Shown in pieces: positions 27,399-36,290 of a stretch of DNA of 64,000 nt. The position numbers and the translations under genes were made by a program. This stretch comes from Microcoleus sp. bin38.metabat.b11b12b14.051 (lineage in GTDB: Bacteria > Cyanobacteriota > Cyanobacteriia > Cyanobacteriales > Microcoleaceae). The stretch lies in assembly GCF_013299165.1 (NCBI RefSeq), contig NZ_JAAFKD010000008.1:124001-188000 (forward strand), in the 5' to 3' direction. The stretch's first letter is position 1. Every line of letters starts with the position of its first letter. The notes under the pieces were generated by a model, which did no database searches, was not told where the DNA came from, and was given only the letters and a program-made list of their open reading frames with translations.

Positions 27399-27894
27399 TT
27401 CCTCGATTATATGCGTTACCAGGCAGAGGCTAGTAACGAGAGTAATGCCATTACAAGCGAAAGCGAAGCAATCGCCAACTCTGGGATTGCTTCGCTTCAC
27501 TCGCAATGACAAATTATATTGTTTCCTCGATTATATGCGTTACCAGGCAGAGGCTAGTAACGAGAGTAATGCCATTACAAGCGAAAGCGAAGCAATCGCC
27601 AACTCTGGGATTGCTTCGCTTCGCTCGCAATGACAAATTATATTGTTTCCTCGATTATATGCGTTACCAGGCAGAGGCTAGTAACGAGAGTAATGCCATT
27701 ACAAGCGAAAGCGAAGCAATCGCCAACTCTGGGATTGCTTCGCTTCGCTCGCAATGACAAATTATATTGTTTCCTCGATTATATGCGTTACCAGGCAGAG
27801 GCTAGTAACGAGAGTAATGCCATTACAAGCGAAAGCGAAGCAATCGCCAACTCTGGGATTGCTTCGCTTCGCTCGCAATGACAAATTATATCGT
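27399..27894. repeat. Four tandem copies of a 124-bp unit
   Basis: Four near-identical 124-bp units start at 27399, 27523, 27647 and 27771; a truncated fifth begins at 27895. Each unit contains an inverted repeat GAAGCAATC...GATTGCTTC and the words GCGTTACCAGGCAGAGGC. Because 124 is not a multiple of 3, short frames repeat through it, but these are artefacts. The remaining gap (27900-28109) holds diverged fragments and a TGACAAA/TGACCAA heptamer run. Confidence 0.95.
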
Positions 27895-28042
27895 TTCCTC
27901 GTTTTCAGGCTCTGCCTGGAAATGAATACCAAGAGGCTCTGCCTCCGGTAAAATGAGACTCGAAACAGCGAAGCAGAGCTTCTAGATATGCGTTAACAGC
28001 CTCTTCCTGGTAACGAGAGTATTTCCGATGTTACGGGATTTG

Positions 28043-28110
28043 ATATTAGATGACAAATGACAAATGACCAATGACCAATGACAAATGACCAATGACAAAT
28101 GACAAATGAC
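28043..28110. repeat. ATGACAA/ATGACCA heptamer run
   Basis: About nine 7-bp units of ATGACAA and ATGACCA just past the stop of the DUF4342 gene. This is the short tandem repeat class known in cyanobacteria. The same kind of heptamer occurs in coding sequence of the 1807-5022 kinase. Confidence 0.9.
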
Positions 28111-28475
28111 TACTCTTTCCGCTCGATAACCACAGTCAAATGAGCCACTACTGCCCCAACTGTCGCCAGTACAGCAGCAATGGGAAATACCACAGCCCCT
28201 GCAACCCCACCTACCAATCCGGCCATCAGGGGAATGTCTGCTAAAATCCGCCCTTGGGGGTTTTTGATGACGAGGCGGCGGAGTTTTCCTTGCAGGATTA
28301 ATTCTTTGACTTTACCAATTAAACTGTCGGCGCTAATTTTAAATTCTTCCACTCTAACTTTCTCCTCTGTTACAAATTCTGAGGTGAATAAAGGAGTTTC
28401 AACTGTTGGGTTGGCTGCCTCTGCTGCTGTGTTGTCTTGGATGATTGTTGCTTGTTGTTCTAGTTGTGAGTTCAT
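28110..28475 (-). CDS. DUF4342-like protein
   Basis: A 121-residue protein. The N-terminal 40 residues are polar. The core (EEFKISADSLIGKVKELILQGKLRRLVIKNPQGRILADIP) is the DUF4342 pattern, followed by a glycine-rich hydrophobic stretch (LMAGLVGGVAGAVVFPIAAV) that is probably membrane-associated, and a short charged end. Function unknown. ATG 28475. Downstream lies a heptamer run; upstream a short gap to mutL, which reads the same way about 290 bp off. Confidence 0.75.
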   Translation of the reverse strand: MNSQLEQQATIIQDNTAAEAANPTVETPLFTSEFVTEEKVRVEEFKISADSLIGKVKELILQGKLRRLVIKNPQGRILADIPLMAGLVGGVAGAVVFPIAAVLATVGAVVAHLTVVIERKE

Positions 28476-28703
28476 TTTGTGTAGGGCAGGCGAACACCAG
28501 CCGTTAAATTTCTATACTTCTATCTTGCCCGATCGCACTTGGCAACGACAGGCAAGGAAACCCTACAATCTGCATTCGTAGTTTCCCCCTCTGCCTTTTT
28601 ACTCAAAACTTTAGATAGGTTCGGAAAGCAGAGTTTATCTATTTCTAAAGGTATAGCTCCCCCTACGCTGCTGGGCATAATCTCATGTCCTAACTAAGAT
28701 TAG

Positions 28704-28762
28704 TTCGTAGTGAGGACTTTAGTCCTCTGAATTATCATGACTAACGAACAATCAAACAGCAA
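28704..28762. repeat. Half copy of the GGACTTTAGTCC palindrome
   Basis: TTCGTAGTGAGGACTTTAGTCC is present once, without its inverted partner, just beyond the 3' end of mutL. It suggests a decayed copy of the dispersed palindrome. Confidence 0.7.
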
Positions 28763-30676
28763 TTAAATCCCGTGACTTTTACCAATCACCCAACTGCGCC
28801 GGAAAATACGAGCCAGAGTCGATTCTTCTAAAGCAAAATAGATGGGGCGCCCGTGGGGACAAGTCCGCGGATTGCGAGTTTGCTGCCATTGATCCAGCAA
28901 ATTTTGCATTTGCAAAAGACTTAAAGGAGTACCGTTGCGAATAGCGCTGCGACAAGCAGTCGCTACTTGAGCTGCTTGCAAATCTGCGACTTTACTGAGT
29001 TCAAAAAGCGCATCCGCACAGTCATCTCGCGAGGCTAACAATTCCGGCACTTGGCGCGCCGCCCATAGCTGTTCGCCAAAAGTTTCTACTTCCAAACCCA
29101 AGCGGGATAAATTCTCAATTTGCAGCGCCGATAGTTGACTCAGAATCACGGGTTTTTCTAGACATTTTAGCTGCCAAGCCGCGCACAGTTGCTCGTACAA
29201 AACGCGCTCGTGAGCGATGTGCTGTTCTACTAACCACATTCCGCTGGAATGTTCCGCTACGATGTAAGTATTGTGAATTTGAGCGATCGCCCTCAATTCC
29301 ATCAATCCTATTTTACGATTTTTTGCTCGTTCACCGCCGCCATCGTTCTGTGGAGCCGAAAGCCCGACACTGTAAGCGCTTTTCTGTTCCGATGCTTTTA
29401 GCAATTGGCCGACGCGATCGGGAATTGAAGCATCTGACAAAACTTCATCGTTGAGGTGCAAAGCCCGATCGATTGCCGCGCTAACTTGTGCTTGCCAAAA
29501 ACTCGGATCTTGCAGGTAAATTTCCACTTTAGCCGGGTGGCGGTTCCAGTCGATTTCCGCGGGAGAGATTTGCAGGTGGACAAAACACACGGGATAGCGA
29601 TCGCGCGGACAAGTGCGGGCGAAGGCGCTGAGAATAGTTTGCTCTAATTCGGGCGATCGCACAACCCGCCGGTTTACCGCCACCTTCACCCAATCCGGCC
29701 GCCTGCGGTGACAGCGATCGGGCAAGCCAATTACCAATTCACAAGACTGAGAATTGCTAACAGGTAATTTGGCCTTAGCAACTACTGGCAATTGATAAGT
29801 TTGGGGGATTGTAGCTCCCACAAGTTGAGTTTCTTGCACCAAACTTGGTGATTTCTGATTTTCAGCAATCCCCGGCAAATCTAACTTTAAATACTGCAAA
29901 TCGCTGGCTCGTACTCCGCGCACTAATTGAGGTAAAATCTGTTCTGCTGTAGTGCCTGGAGTTACGTAAAAACAAGGCGTATTTCCTTGACGCAACTGCC
30001 AATTAACGTGGGGGTGACAAATAGCTATTTGTTGAATAATTGATTGGATCGATCGCATTTGCTGTGCCGGCGTCAAAAACGTGCGGCGCACAGGCCAATT
30101 GCCAAACAAATCAGCAACAGTGACTACCGTACCCGGAGCGATCGCCGCTGTTTCCACATCCACAGCAACGCCCGCCTTGTTGTAAACCACCCGCCAGCCC
30201 GATCGAGCATTTTGGGCTCCCCCCTTGTTAAACGATGAATTTTCAACTACTCCCCCCCTTAACAAGGGGGGGCTGGGGGGGGTTTGCACAGACTCTCGAT
30301 TTTCCCAAAAATCGCCCAATCCCAGATCGTTCGATCGGCTCAAAACTTCCAAACATCCCAATTGAGCCAAACTGTGCAAAGCTTCCCCGCGAAATCCCAA
30401 AGTAGCAATTTTGTACAAGTCTGCTTCCGTGGTAATTTTGCTCGTACTGTGAGGGGAAGCCGCCTGCTGCAAATTTTCCAGATCCATTCCCGTACCGTTA
30501 TCAGCAACTTGCACCCGCCACTGTTCGGGCCAAACAGACACAACGATGCGAGTTGCACCAGCATCTAGAGAATTTTCAACTAATTCTCGTACCGCAGCGG
30601 CGATCGAGTCAATCACTTCGCCTGCGGCAATTAAATCGATCACCTCTGCGGGTAAGGTTTGAATAGTAACTGGCAT
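28763..30676 (-). CDS. mutL: DNA mismatch repair protein MutL
   Basis: A 637-residue MutL, the ATPase that links mismatch recognition to strand removal. Seen: GHKL motifs ELVENSLDAGATR and DNGTGM, TLGFRGEAL, and VTVADLFGNWPVRR. The C-terminal endonuclease-type motifs are largely present: EQHIAHERVLYE (usual DQHAxxER with E for D), ACRSAIRNG and CPHGRP, so this is probably the nicking type. Odd: residues about 128-155 (QTPPSPPLLRGG...FNKGG) are extra relative to normal MutL and are encoded by a G/C-run intergenic-type repeat at 30205-30290. ATG 30676. Confidence 0.93.
   Translation of the reverse strand: MPVTIQTLPAEVIDLIAAGEVIDSIAAAVRELVENSLDAGATRIVVSVWPEQWRVQVADNGTGMDLENLQQAASPHSTSKITTEADLYKIATLGFRGEALHSLAQLGCLEVLSRSNDLGLGDFWENRESVQTPPSPPLLRGGVVENSSFNKGGAQNARSGWRVVYNKAGVAVDVETAAIAPGTVVTVADLFGNWPVRRTFLTPAQQMRSIQSIIQQIAICHPHVNWQLRQGNTPCFYVTPGTTAEQILPQLVRGVRASDLQYLKLDLPGIAENQKSPSLVQETQLVGATIPQTYQLPVVAKAKLPVSNSQSCELVIGLPDRCHRRRPDWVKVAVNRRVVRSPELEQTILSAFARTCPRDRYPVCFVHLQISPAEIDWNRHPAKVEIYLQDPSFWQAQVSAAIDRALHLNDEVLSDASIPDRVGQLLKASEQKSAYSVGLSAPQNDGGGERAKNRKIGLMELRAIAQIHNTYIVAEHSSGMWLVEQHIAHERVLYEQLCAAWQLKCLEKPVILSQLSALQIENLSRLGLEVETFGEQLWAARQVPELLASRDDCADALFELSKVADLQAAQVATACRSAIRNGTPLSLLQMQNLLDQWQQTRNPRTCPHGRPIYFALEESTLARIFRRSWVIGKSHGI
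30205..30292. repeat. G/C-run repeat inside mutL
   Basis: CCCCCCTTGTTAAACGATG, a short spacer and CCCCCCCTTAACAAGGGGGG plus CTGGGGGGGG form an inverted-repeat-like block within the coding sequence. It keeps the MutL frame and adds about 28 residues. Confidence 0.9.
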
Positions 30677-31829
30677 CTGATTCTTAGCAGTTCGTTAATC
30701 CAATTATACTAGATTTGGCGCTGTTACATAGTAAAGTTTAATTGCTATTTATGGGAGATCCATTCAGGAAATCTACCTGTGTCAATCAGCCTTTGCCTGC
30801 GGTTTACCTCTCAATTAATAATTAATATAGCAGTTCTCAGAAAGATGAGGTATTAACCAATTAATCCCTCAATCCCTCAATCCCCCAATCTAAAATCTAA
30901 AATCTAAAATCTAAAATCAGAACCTGTACCTCACATGAGTGAGAAAGGCTATAGTATAAGTCTAGCCAGCTCGATATGCGTTTAATTTGCACCTGCACAA
31001 ATAATCTCATTGTGGTGGAATTTTCCTCAGACTTTCCGCAAAAGATACAATTTATACTAACCGTGAGAAAACGTTGCTACAAAAAATAAATTAGAGGTTT
31101 TTATCTGTAGGGAATTAGGCACTCCCTCCGCTACGCTTCGCCCAAAGCCGTGTCAACTTAATGTCAAACGTCGTTAGAGATTGCTATTTAGTAATTAGGG
31201 CCCCTAGCCCCCCCCCTTGTTAAGGGGGGGGACAAGAATATTTTCTTTCGTCCTTCTTAGCAAGGGGGATGCGAGGGGGTGAGAAACTTGACTAAGAACA
31301 AGATTTATCATCGCCTGAGGGCGATTGTTGACAAGGCTTTGGACACTGCCGTATCCGGCAATTTACGATCGTGACCGATAATTTATCTATGCTTAATGCT
31401 AGCAACAATTTGTCACGCATGGTATTAAGTGTTGCACCGCTTATTGAGATTTACCATAAATAATTTGTTTAAAGCCCGTCCTTTATAGGGCAATACAGTT
31501 CAATTAAGACCGCATTGGGGGTAACACAGTATCAAAAATAAACTCGCTCGTTTGATTTCATAAAATATCGCTGCGAAGAGCCTTCCTCGCTGCGGACAAT
31601 CTTAAGTGAACCGTATTGCCTGATAGGGATAAATTAAAATCAGAAGATTCATTACTCCAATCCTCCTGGTTCTAGATAGAGGTCAACCATCAACTGTCAC
31701 CTGTCAACTCTTCGACTCCCCTCGACTTCGCTCGGGGCAAGTCGCGAGCGCGCTCTTCTGTCAACTGTCAACTGTCAACTGTCAACTGAATAAAGCTGTC
31801 AACGCACCTAATGAAAACACTCTTATCAG
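30677..31829. other. 1.15-kb gap, repeats only
   Basis: No gene with support. It holds the MITE-like element at 30825-30954, a C-run/G-run repeat (about 31205-31280), a TCGACTCCCCTCGACTTCGC repeat and a CTGTCAACTGTCAACT heptamer run (31690-31790). The mutL promoter must be within the first 100 bp. Confidence 0.6.
30825..30954. mobile_element. MITE-like element, copy 1
   Basis: About 130 bp. The left end ATATAGCAGTTCTCAGAAAG and the reverse complement of the right end (CTATAGCCTTTCTCACTCAT, then GTGAGGTACAGG) form imperfect terminal inverted repeats. The middle has TCCCTCAATCCC and four AATCTAAA octamers. It is nearly identical to 58126-58258. No coding capacity. Confidence 0.75.
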
Positions 31830-32918
31830 TTATGATTTCGGCAGTCGTATGTAAAAAGTTGTCCCTTTTTTGTTCTCCGACTCATAACTAATTTGCCCTT
31901 TATGAGCATCAACGATAGACTTAGCAATCGCCGTTCCCAAACCCGTGCCAGTGCGCTTTCCATAAGTCACAAAAGGTTCAAATAACTTTTCCTTAATTGC
32001 CTGCGGAATGCCCGGGCCGTTATCGTAAATACTAATTTCTGCCCACTCCTCGCTTTGTCCAATAGCAATCTCAACCCTACCTCCACGCCCGCCAAAAGCT
32101 TCAACAGCATTTCCAACTAAATTTTGCAAAACCCGCAATATCTTATTTTCGTCCGCTTCCACTATTACTTCTGTTGCGCGCAGCACCAAATCTACTTTTG
32201 CCGCCTCAAAATAAACTCTGTTCAACTTTTCAAACTGATTCAATGTTTGGAGGAGATTAACAGGTTTTTTATTTAATGCCGAGTTGCCACGCGAAAACTC
32301 CAATACTTCTTCAGCCATTCCCAACATTCGCTGCACCTGCAATTGAATAAGTTCGCACCACTCCTGAGTTTCTTCATCAGGGTGCATTTCTTTGAGCATT
32401 TCGCTGGAGAGTTTAATGCCAGTAAAAGGACTTTTAAAATCGTGAATAATTGTACTGACCATTTCTCCTACTAAAACCATTTTTTGTTTGTGTACGAACT
32501 GGTCAACATATTGATCCGTAGTAGACCGCAAATTTTTAATAATGAAACTAAACATTTGCAGTACGGAACTGCCTTTAGCAAGTTCGAGAGTTGCTATTAG
32601 CTCTTCGCGACCTAATTTTGCTAAAGTCGAGCCACCAACTGCCACAGCTCTAGCACTGCGCGGCTCTCCGTCTAAAACTCCGAGTTCGCCAAAAAAATCG
32701 TCTGGTTTGGCGACAGCAATAGTTTGATATTTATTATTTTCAACCCGCTTGCTAAACTCGACTTCACCTTCTAAAACTAGATATAAAAAATCCGCTGTTT
32801 GTCCTTCTTCAAAAACCAGCGTTTCCTCAGCAAAAGTCTCCAAGACAGCTATTTCGCACAGGTGAGCAGCTTGCGGAGGTTCAAAATAAGACATAAATCG
32901 ATGAGATGCCAGATCCAT
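31830..32918 (-). CDS. cNMP-binding-domain histidine kinase
   Basis: A sensor kinase with an N-terminal cyclic-nucleotide-binding (Crp-type beta-roll) domain: LVFEEGQTADFLYLVLEGEV, FFGELGVLDGEPRSA. HisKA follows with VSTIIHDFKSPFTG (phospho-acceptor His), then an ATPase with NLVGNAVEA, DNGPGIP and GTGLGTAIA. No transmembrane helix. The frame runs up to 33248, but the first 110 residues have no domain and poor composition; ATG 32918 (CAGG nine bases upstream) is my preferred start, ATG 32978 an alternative. It may respond to cAMP made by cyclases such as that at 55455-58121; this is inference. Downstream of the ketosynthase on the same strand. Confidence 0.8.
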   Translation of the reverse strand: MDLASHRFMSYFEPPQAAHLCEIAVLETFAEETLVFEEGQTADFLYLVLEGEVEFSKRVENNKYQTIAVAKPDDFFGELGVLDGEPRSARAVAVGGSTLAKLGREELIATLELAKGSSVLQMFSFIIKNLRSTTDQYVDQFVHKQKMVLVGEMVSTIIHDFKSPFTGIKLSSEMLKEMHPDEETQEWCELIQLQVQRMLGMAEEVLEFSRGNSALNKKPVNLLQTLNQFEKLNRVYFEAAKVDLVLRATEVIVEADENKILRVLQNLVGNAVEAFGGRGGRVEIAIGQSEEWAEISIYDNGPGIPQAIKEKLFEPFVTYGKRTGTGLGTAIAKSIVDAHKGQISYESENKKGTTFYIRLPKS

Positions 32919-33255
32919 GTGAAAATACCTGAGGCTTAATTGAAACAATTTCTTTCTTATATCTTCGCCGATCGGCATCGGTGCTGGAATAAAATACAAT
33001 ACTGCTTGGATCTGCCTCGATGTTCTGGCACGCGGTTGTGAGGGAAGTGTTACCCGCCGGATGCAGAGCCAAACGGGTGCATCCGCACCAATTTCACCAA
33101 AATTATCACTGAATTGACTAAAATACCTAAATATGATACTGTCTGTCAAATTAAAACTGGATTTGCGATCGCCCTCTGGGACGCCCCACCAGATTTTATC
33201 TGTAACATAGAGAATGCGATTTAAATGCCGATCGACTGGCACGGCCAAAAATTAA

Positions 33256-34437
33256 TTAGCGATCGCCCGATAAGACAATCGCAGCATTCTGCCCGCCAAA
33301 GCCAAAACTCAAACAAACCGCATTTTTCACAACAGTCGATCGCGCCGAGCGAACAAAATCCAAATCAAACTCCGGTTTTTTCATGCCAGCGCCCGGTGGC
33401 AGCATCTGGGATTGAATACCCATCAAACAAAAAGCCGCGCCCAAAGCTCCCGAAGCCCCCAAAGTATGACCAGTAGCCCCCTTAGTCGAACTAACAGCCA
33501 CAGAGGGGCCAAACAATTTCTGAATTAACAGCGCTTCATGTCGGTCATTTAACTCAGTTGCAGTACCGTGAGCGTGAATAAAATCTATATCAACCGCCGC
33601 TAAATTGCTGCGTTTCAAACATTGATTTACCGCTGCGATCGCACTTTTCCCGCCCAACTCCGGCGCATTAGCATGACAAGCATCATTTGTCAACCCAAAA
33701 CCGGAAATTAGACCGTAAATTTTAGCACCCCGGCGCCTTGCCAAGTCGGTAGATTCTAATACAAATAAAGCCCCGCCTTCGCCGAGAACAAAGCCTTCCC
33801 GATGTTCGTCAAACGGATAGCAGCCAGTGTTTGCCAAAGCACCCATCCGGTTAAATCCAGCCACAGTCAAGGGTGTAATGGGAGCTTCTACAGCACCTGC
33901 GATCGCCCGCTGACACTGGCCAGTGCGGATTAAATCAACAGCGCGGGCGATCGACTGTAAGCCCGTAGCACAAGCAGCCATCGGCGCCAGCACAGGCCCT
34001 GTAGAGCCAATAGCCCTCGCCGCCGCGATCGCCCCCATGTGAGGCAAAAAATCCACAAATCGGGAATTAGTAATTGGGAATTGGGAATCGGTAATCGGTA
34101 ATCGATCGTCCCGCAATTCTCCGCCTCTCCCCATGTCCCCATCTCTTAGCAACAGTTCCAAATTTCCTTGAAAGCCGCGACTAGAACCGATCGCAATTCC
34201 GCAATCAGGCAAAGGCAAAGTCAAATTAGCATCTTGCAAAGCATCAGCCAAAACCTGCCGAATTAAAGTTATTAAATCAGCAGGTTTTTTGCCAACCAAA
34301 GCCAAAGGTAGCGGTTCAATTTCTAAAAAAGGTTGATGTTGCCGAATCCCCGAATCCCCAGCCAACAATCTTTTCCAGCTCTTTTCCAGAGTACCCAAAG
34401 CTGAAACAACACCAATTCCAGTAACAACAACATCCAT
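33256..34437 (-). CDS. Beta-ketoacyl-ACP synthase (FabF-like)
   Basis: A thiolase-fold condensing enzyme of about 393 residues. Seen: MDVVVTGIGVVSALG at the start, active-site Cys in MAACATGLQS, the two His in IHAHGTATELND and KGATGHTLGASGA, and the closing LSFGFGGQNAAIVL. It would extend acyl-ACP in fatty-acid synthesis; it may be a second KAS II or a specialised one, since no fab genes lie nearby. Odd: residues about 105-130 (MGRGGELRDDRLPITD, then SQFPITNSR) are an insertion encoded by a TTGGGAATCGGTAATC-type repeat. The frame is open to TTG 34461 within the heptamer array, but ATG 34437 starts the domain. Confidence 0.88.
   Translation of the reverse strand: MDVVVTGIGVVSALGTLEKSWKRLLAGDSGIRQHQPFLEIEPLPLALVGKKPADLITLIRQVLADALQDANLTLPLPDCGIAIGSSRGFQGNLELLLRDGDMGRGGELRDDRLPITDSQFPITNSRFVDFLPHMGAIAAARAIGSTGPVLAPMAACATGLQSIARAVDLIRTGQCQRAIAGAVEAPITPLTVAGFNRMGALANTGCYPFDEHREGFVLGEGGALFVLESTDLARRRGAKIYGLISGFGLTNDACHANAPELGGKSAIAAVNQCLKRSNLAAVDIDFIHAHGTATELNDRHEALLIQKLFGPSVAVSSTKGATGHTLGASGALGAAFCLMGIQSQMLPPGAGMKKPEFDLDFVRSARSTVVKNAVCLSFGFGGQNAAIVLSGDR
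34052..34145. repeat. GGGAATTGG/CGGTAATCGG repeat inside the ketosynthase gene
   Basis: A short run of TAATTGGGAATTGGGAATCG and GTAATCGGTAATCG, plus CTCCGCCTCTCCCCATGTCC, normally an intergenic repeat (a relative sits at 45107-45172), here kept in frame and translated. Confidence 0.85.
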
Positions 34438-34453
34438 CCATTCATTAATGACT

Positions 34454-34583
34454 ACTGTCAACTGTCAACTGTCAACTGTCAACTGTCAACTGTCAACTGT
34501 CAACTGTCAACTGTCAACTGTCAACTGTCAACTGTCAACTGTCAACTGTCAACTGTCAACTGTCAACTGTCAACTGTCAACTG
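34454..34583. repeat. GTCAACT heptamer array, about 18 copies
   Basis: An uninterrupted 7-bp tandem repeat of about 129 bp, filling the gap between the ketosynthase start and the cyclophilin stop. Same unit as at 18411, 31760, 43780, 52855 and 62775. This is the heptameric short-tandem-repeat class known from cyanobacteria. If the two genes are co-transcribed the transcript must pass through it. Confidence 0.97.
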
Positions 34584-34584
34584 A

Positions 34585-35385
34585 CTAATTAACAGCCTTA
34601 AAATTTTCCAAACCCTGAGTAACAGTAGCCTTCTCAATGCGATCGCCCGCTTGAATTTTATCCACAACATCCATCCCTTGCTTCACGTAGCCAAAAACCG
34701 CATAGCTACCATCCAAAAAGGGTACATCGCTCAGAGTAAAGTAAAACTGAGAAGAAGCCGAATCAGGGCTCTGCGATCGAGCCATAGCCACAGCCCCGCG
34801 ACTGTGAAGCAACACGGGTTTCTGAGAAATCCCAGCTTGTTCTAGCGTTTGGCTGTAAGTCGGGTTCGGTGCACCTTTAGCCTTAATTTCCAGAGGAATC
34901 CTGCGTTCGACAGATGTTTTCGGGTCAATAAAACCCCCAGTTCCCAGTCGCGCCGTAGGGAATTTAGGGTCTTTACCCTGAGGGTCGCCGCCCTGAACCA
35001 CAAAAGGCTGAGGTTCCCGCACAACTCGGTGAAATACCAGCCCGTCGTAGACTCCCTTCTGAACCAAATCGACAAAATTGCCCGCAGTAATTGGGGCATT
35101 TGTGCCGTCGAGTTCGATCGTAATTGGAGCACCTTTAACCGTCATCACCACCGTTGCTTTTTGGGTCAAGCGCGGTAAATTATTAAATTGCTCAGATGCC
35201 GCCACAACAGCACCAGATGCAGGCTCAGAAGGGGGTGGAGACAAAGAAATGTTTTCACCAGACGCCGGATTCGGTGTCGGAGTTGAGTTGCTCGCAGCAG
35301 GGGAACTACCGCATCCCCCGACAAACAAAGCACCAATTATTAAAACTGAGAACAACCACCGCTGAATTTTGATTTGCATTTGCAT
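34585..35385 (-). CDS. Cyclophilin-type peptidyl-prolyl isomerase, lipoprotein
   Basis: A 266-residue exported cyclophilin. The N-terminus has a lipoprotein signal ([18 protein letters not shown], lipobox VGGC), a Pro/Ser-rich linker, then a cyclophilin domain: [63 protein letters not shown]. It should catalyse proline isomerisation on proteins outside the cytoplasmic or thylakoid membrane. Start ATG 35385 ([10 protein letters not shown]); an ATG two codons in is equivalent. Upstream is ycf4 on the same strand, downstream the heptamer array. Confidence 0.92.
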   Translation of the reverse strand: MQMQIKIQRWLFSVLIIGALFVGGCGSSPAASNSTPTPNPASGENISLSPPPSEPASGAVVAASEQFNNLPRLTQKATVVMTVKGAPITIELDGTNAPITAGNFVDLVQKGVYDGLVFHRVVREPQPFVVQGGDPQGKDPKFPTARLGTGGFIDPKTSVERRIPLEIKAKGAPNPTYSQTLEQAGISQKPVLLHSRGAVAMARSQSPDSASSQFYFTLSDVPFLDGSYAVFGYVKQGMDVVDKIQAGDRIEKATVTQGLENFKAVN

Positions 35386-35518
35386 TTGTATTTTCTACTT
35401 TCACTCAACGACGTAAGGTGCGCCGAGGCGCACCCTAGATTTATCGATTTTGTGCGCCTCCCCGTCCCACCTACAAGACATTAACAATCGAAAATCCAAA
35501 ATCCAAAATCCAAAATCT

Positions 35519-36085
35519 CTACAGTCCTTCGAGGGGAACTTGCAAAAATCTAGCCAATTCGGCAGCTTGATTTTCCACCTGAGACAAAGCAATCGGCTGT
35601 CCGACTCTAGTCAGGGGAAACTGACGGCGGTCTTTGAGCTTAAGATAAATACTGCGGCGGGGATTGAGACCTTCTTTAATGTCCACCCGCACAGATTGCA
35701 CGTCCGATGTCTTGCAAGTAAAATCAAGTTTGCGGTTTTTGCCGGGAAATCCCCAGCGAAAGATCCGAATGTTACCAGTTTGGCGATCGAACTCATTGTA
35801 TCCGCCACCGACATCCCAGAGAATAGTCAGCCACAGGTAAAGCGCCAACAGCACGCCGCAGACACCGTAGAAACCCATCGCGATGCCTTGAGGGATGAAA
35901 ACAAGCCGAGTCGGGTCAGAAAAAGGCAGCAGGTTCACGTGCAAGTAGCTGGAAATGCCCGACAGCAGGAAACCAGTCCCTCCAATGGTGACAATCGTCC
36001 CCCACCAGAAGTTGCTGAAGCGGCGAGAACCCAAAACCTCGTAGCGCAGGACAGAATCGATCGAGGTCATTGTTTTTGCAGTCAT
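35519..36085 (-). CDS. ycf4: Photosystem I assembly protein Ycf4
   Basis: A 188-residue thylakoid protein that assists PSI assembly. Seen: two transmembrane helices near residues 28-48 (WWGTIVTIGGTGFLLSGISS) and 65-92 (FIPQGIAMGFYGVCGVLLAL), the NLLPF loop, WDVGGGYNEFDR, and the long soluble C-terminal domain with IRIFRWGFPGKNR. Length is typical (about 185-190). ATG 36085 is probable; the second Met (MTSIDS) is also possible. It is divergent from psbD, 205 bp away, an arrangement often seen in cyanobacteria. Confidence 0.95.
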   Translation of the reverse strand: MTAKTMTSIDSVLRYEVLGSRRFSNFWWGTIVTIGGTGFLLSGISSYLHVNLLPFSDPTRLVFIPQGIAMGFYGVCGVLLALYLWLTILWDVGGGYNEFDRQTGNIRIFRWGFPGKNRKLDFTCKTSDVQSVRVDIKEGLNPRRSIYLKLKDRRQFPLTRVGQPIALSQVENQAAELARFLQVPLEGL

Positions 36086-36203
36086 AAGATGTAAACAGCC
36101 TTAAAGCCAAATTTTAATTCAACTCGCCCACCTCTGCGTCATACTTCGCTGGGGCGATCGCGATGGGGCGATCGCGATTCTGTATCAACTCTTGGCGTTT
36201 TAG

Positions 36204-36233
36204 TTGAAAATTAATGAACTTATAATGTATAGT
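36204..36233 (+). promoter_or_regulatory. Candidate psbD promoter
   Basis: TTGAAA at 36204-36209 and TATAGT at 36228-36233 with an 18-bp spacer; TATAAT at 36221-36226 is an alternative -10. About 57 bp upstream of the psbD ATG. Confidence 0.45.
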
Positions 36234-36290
36234 TATGTTAACTTTAATTAGAAACCTTGGTCTTTTAACAAGCAAGAGGATTTTATCGCT

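Noticed and set aside
27445-27951. Series of 62-83 residue ORFs
   Set aside because: They repeat with the 124-bp tandem unit and have no ribosome sites or domain; products of the repeat only.
32919-33248. N-terminal extension of the cNMP-binding kinase
   Set aside because: Open frame but no domain and a start abutting the ketosynthase stop; the cNMP domain begins after ATG 32918.
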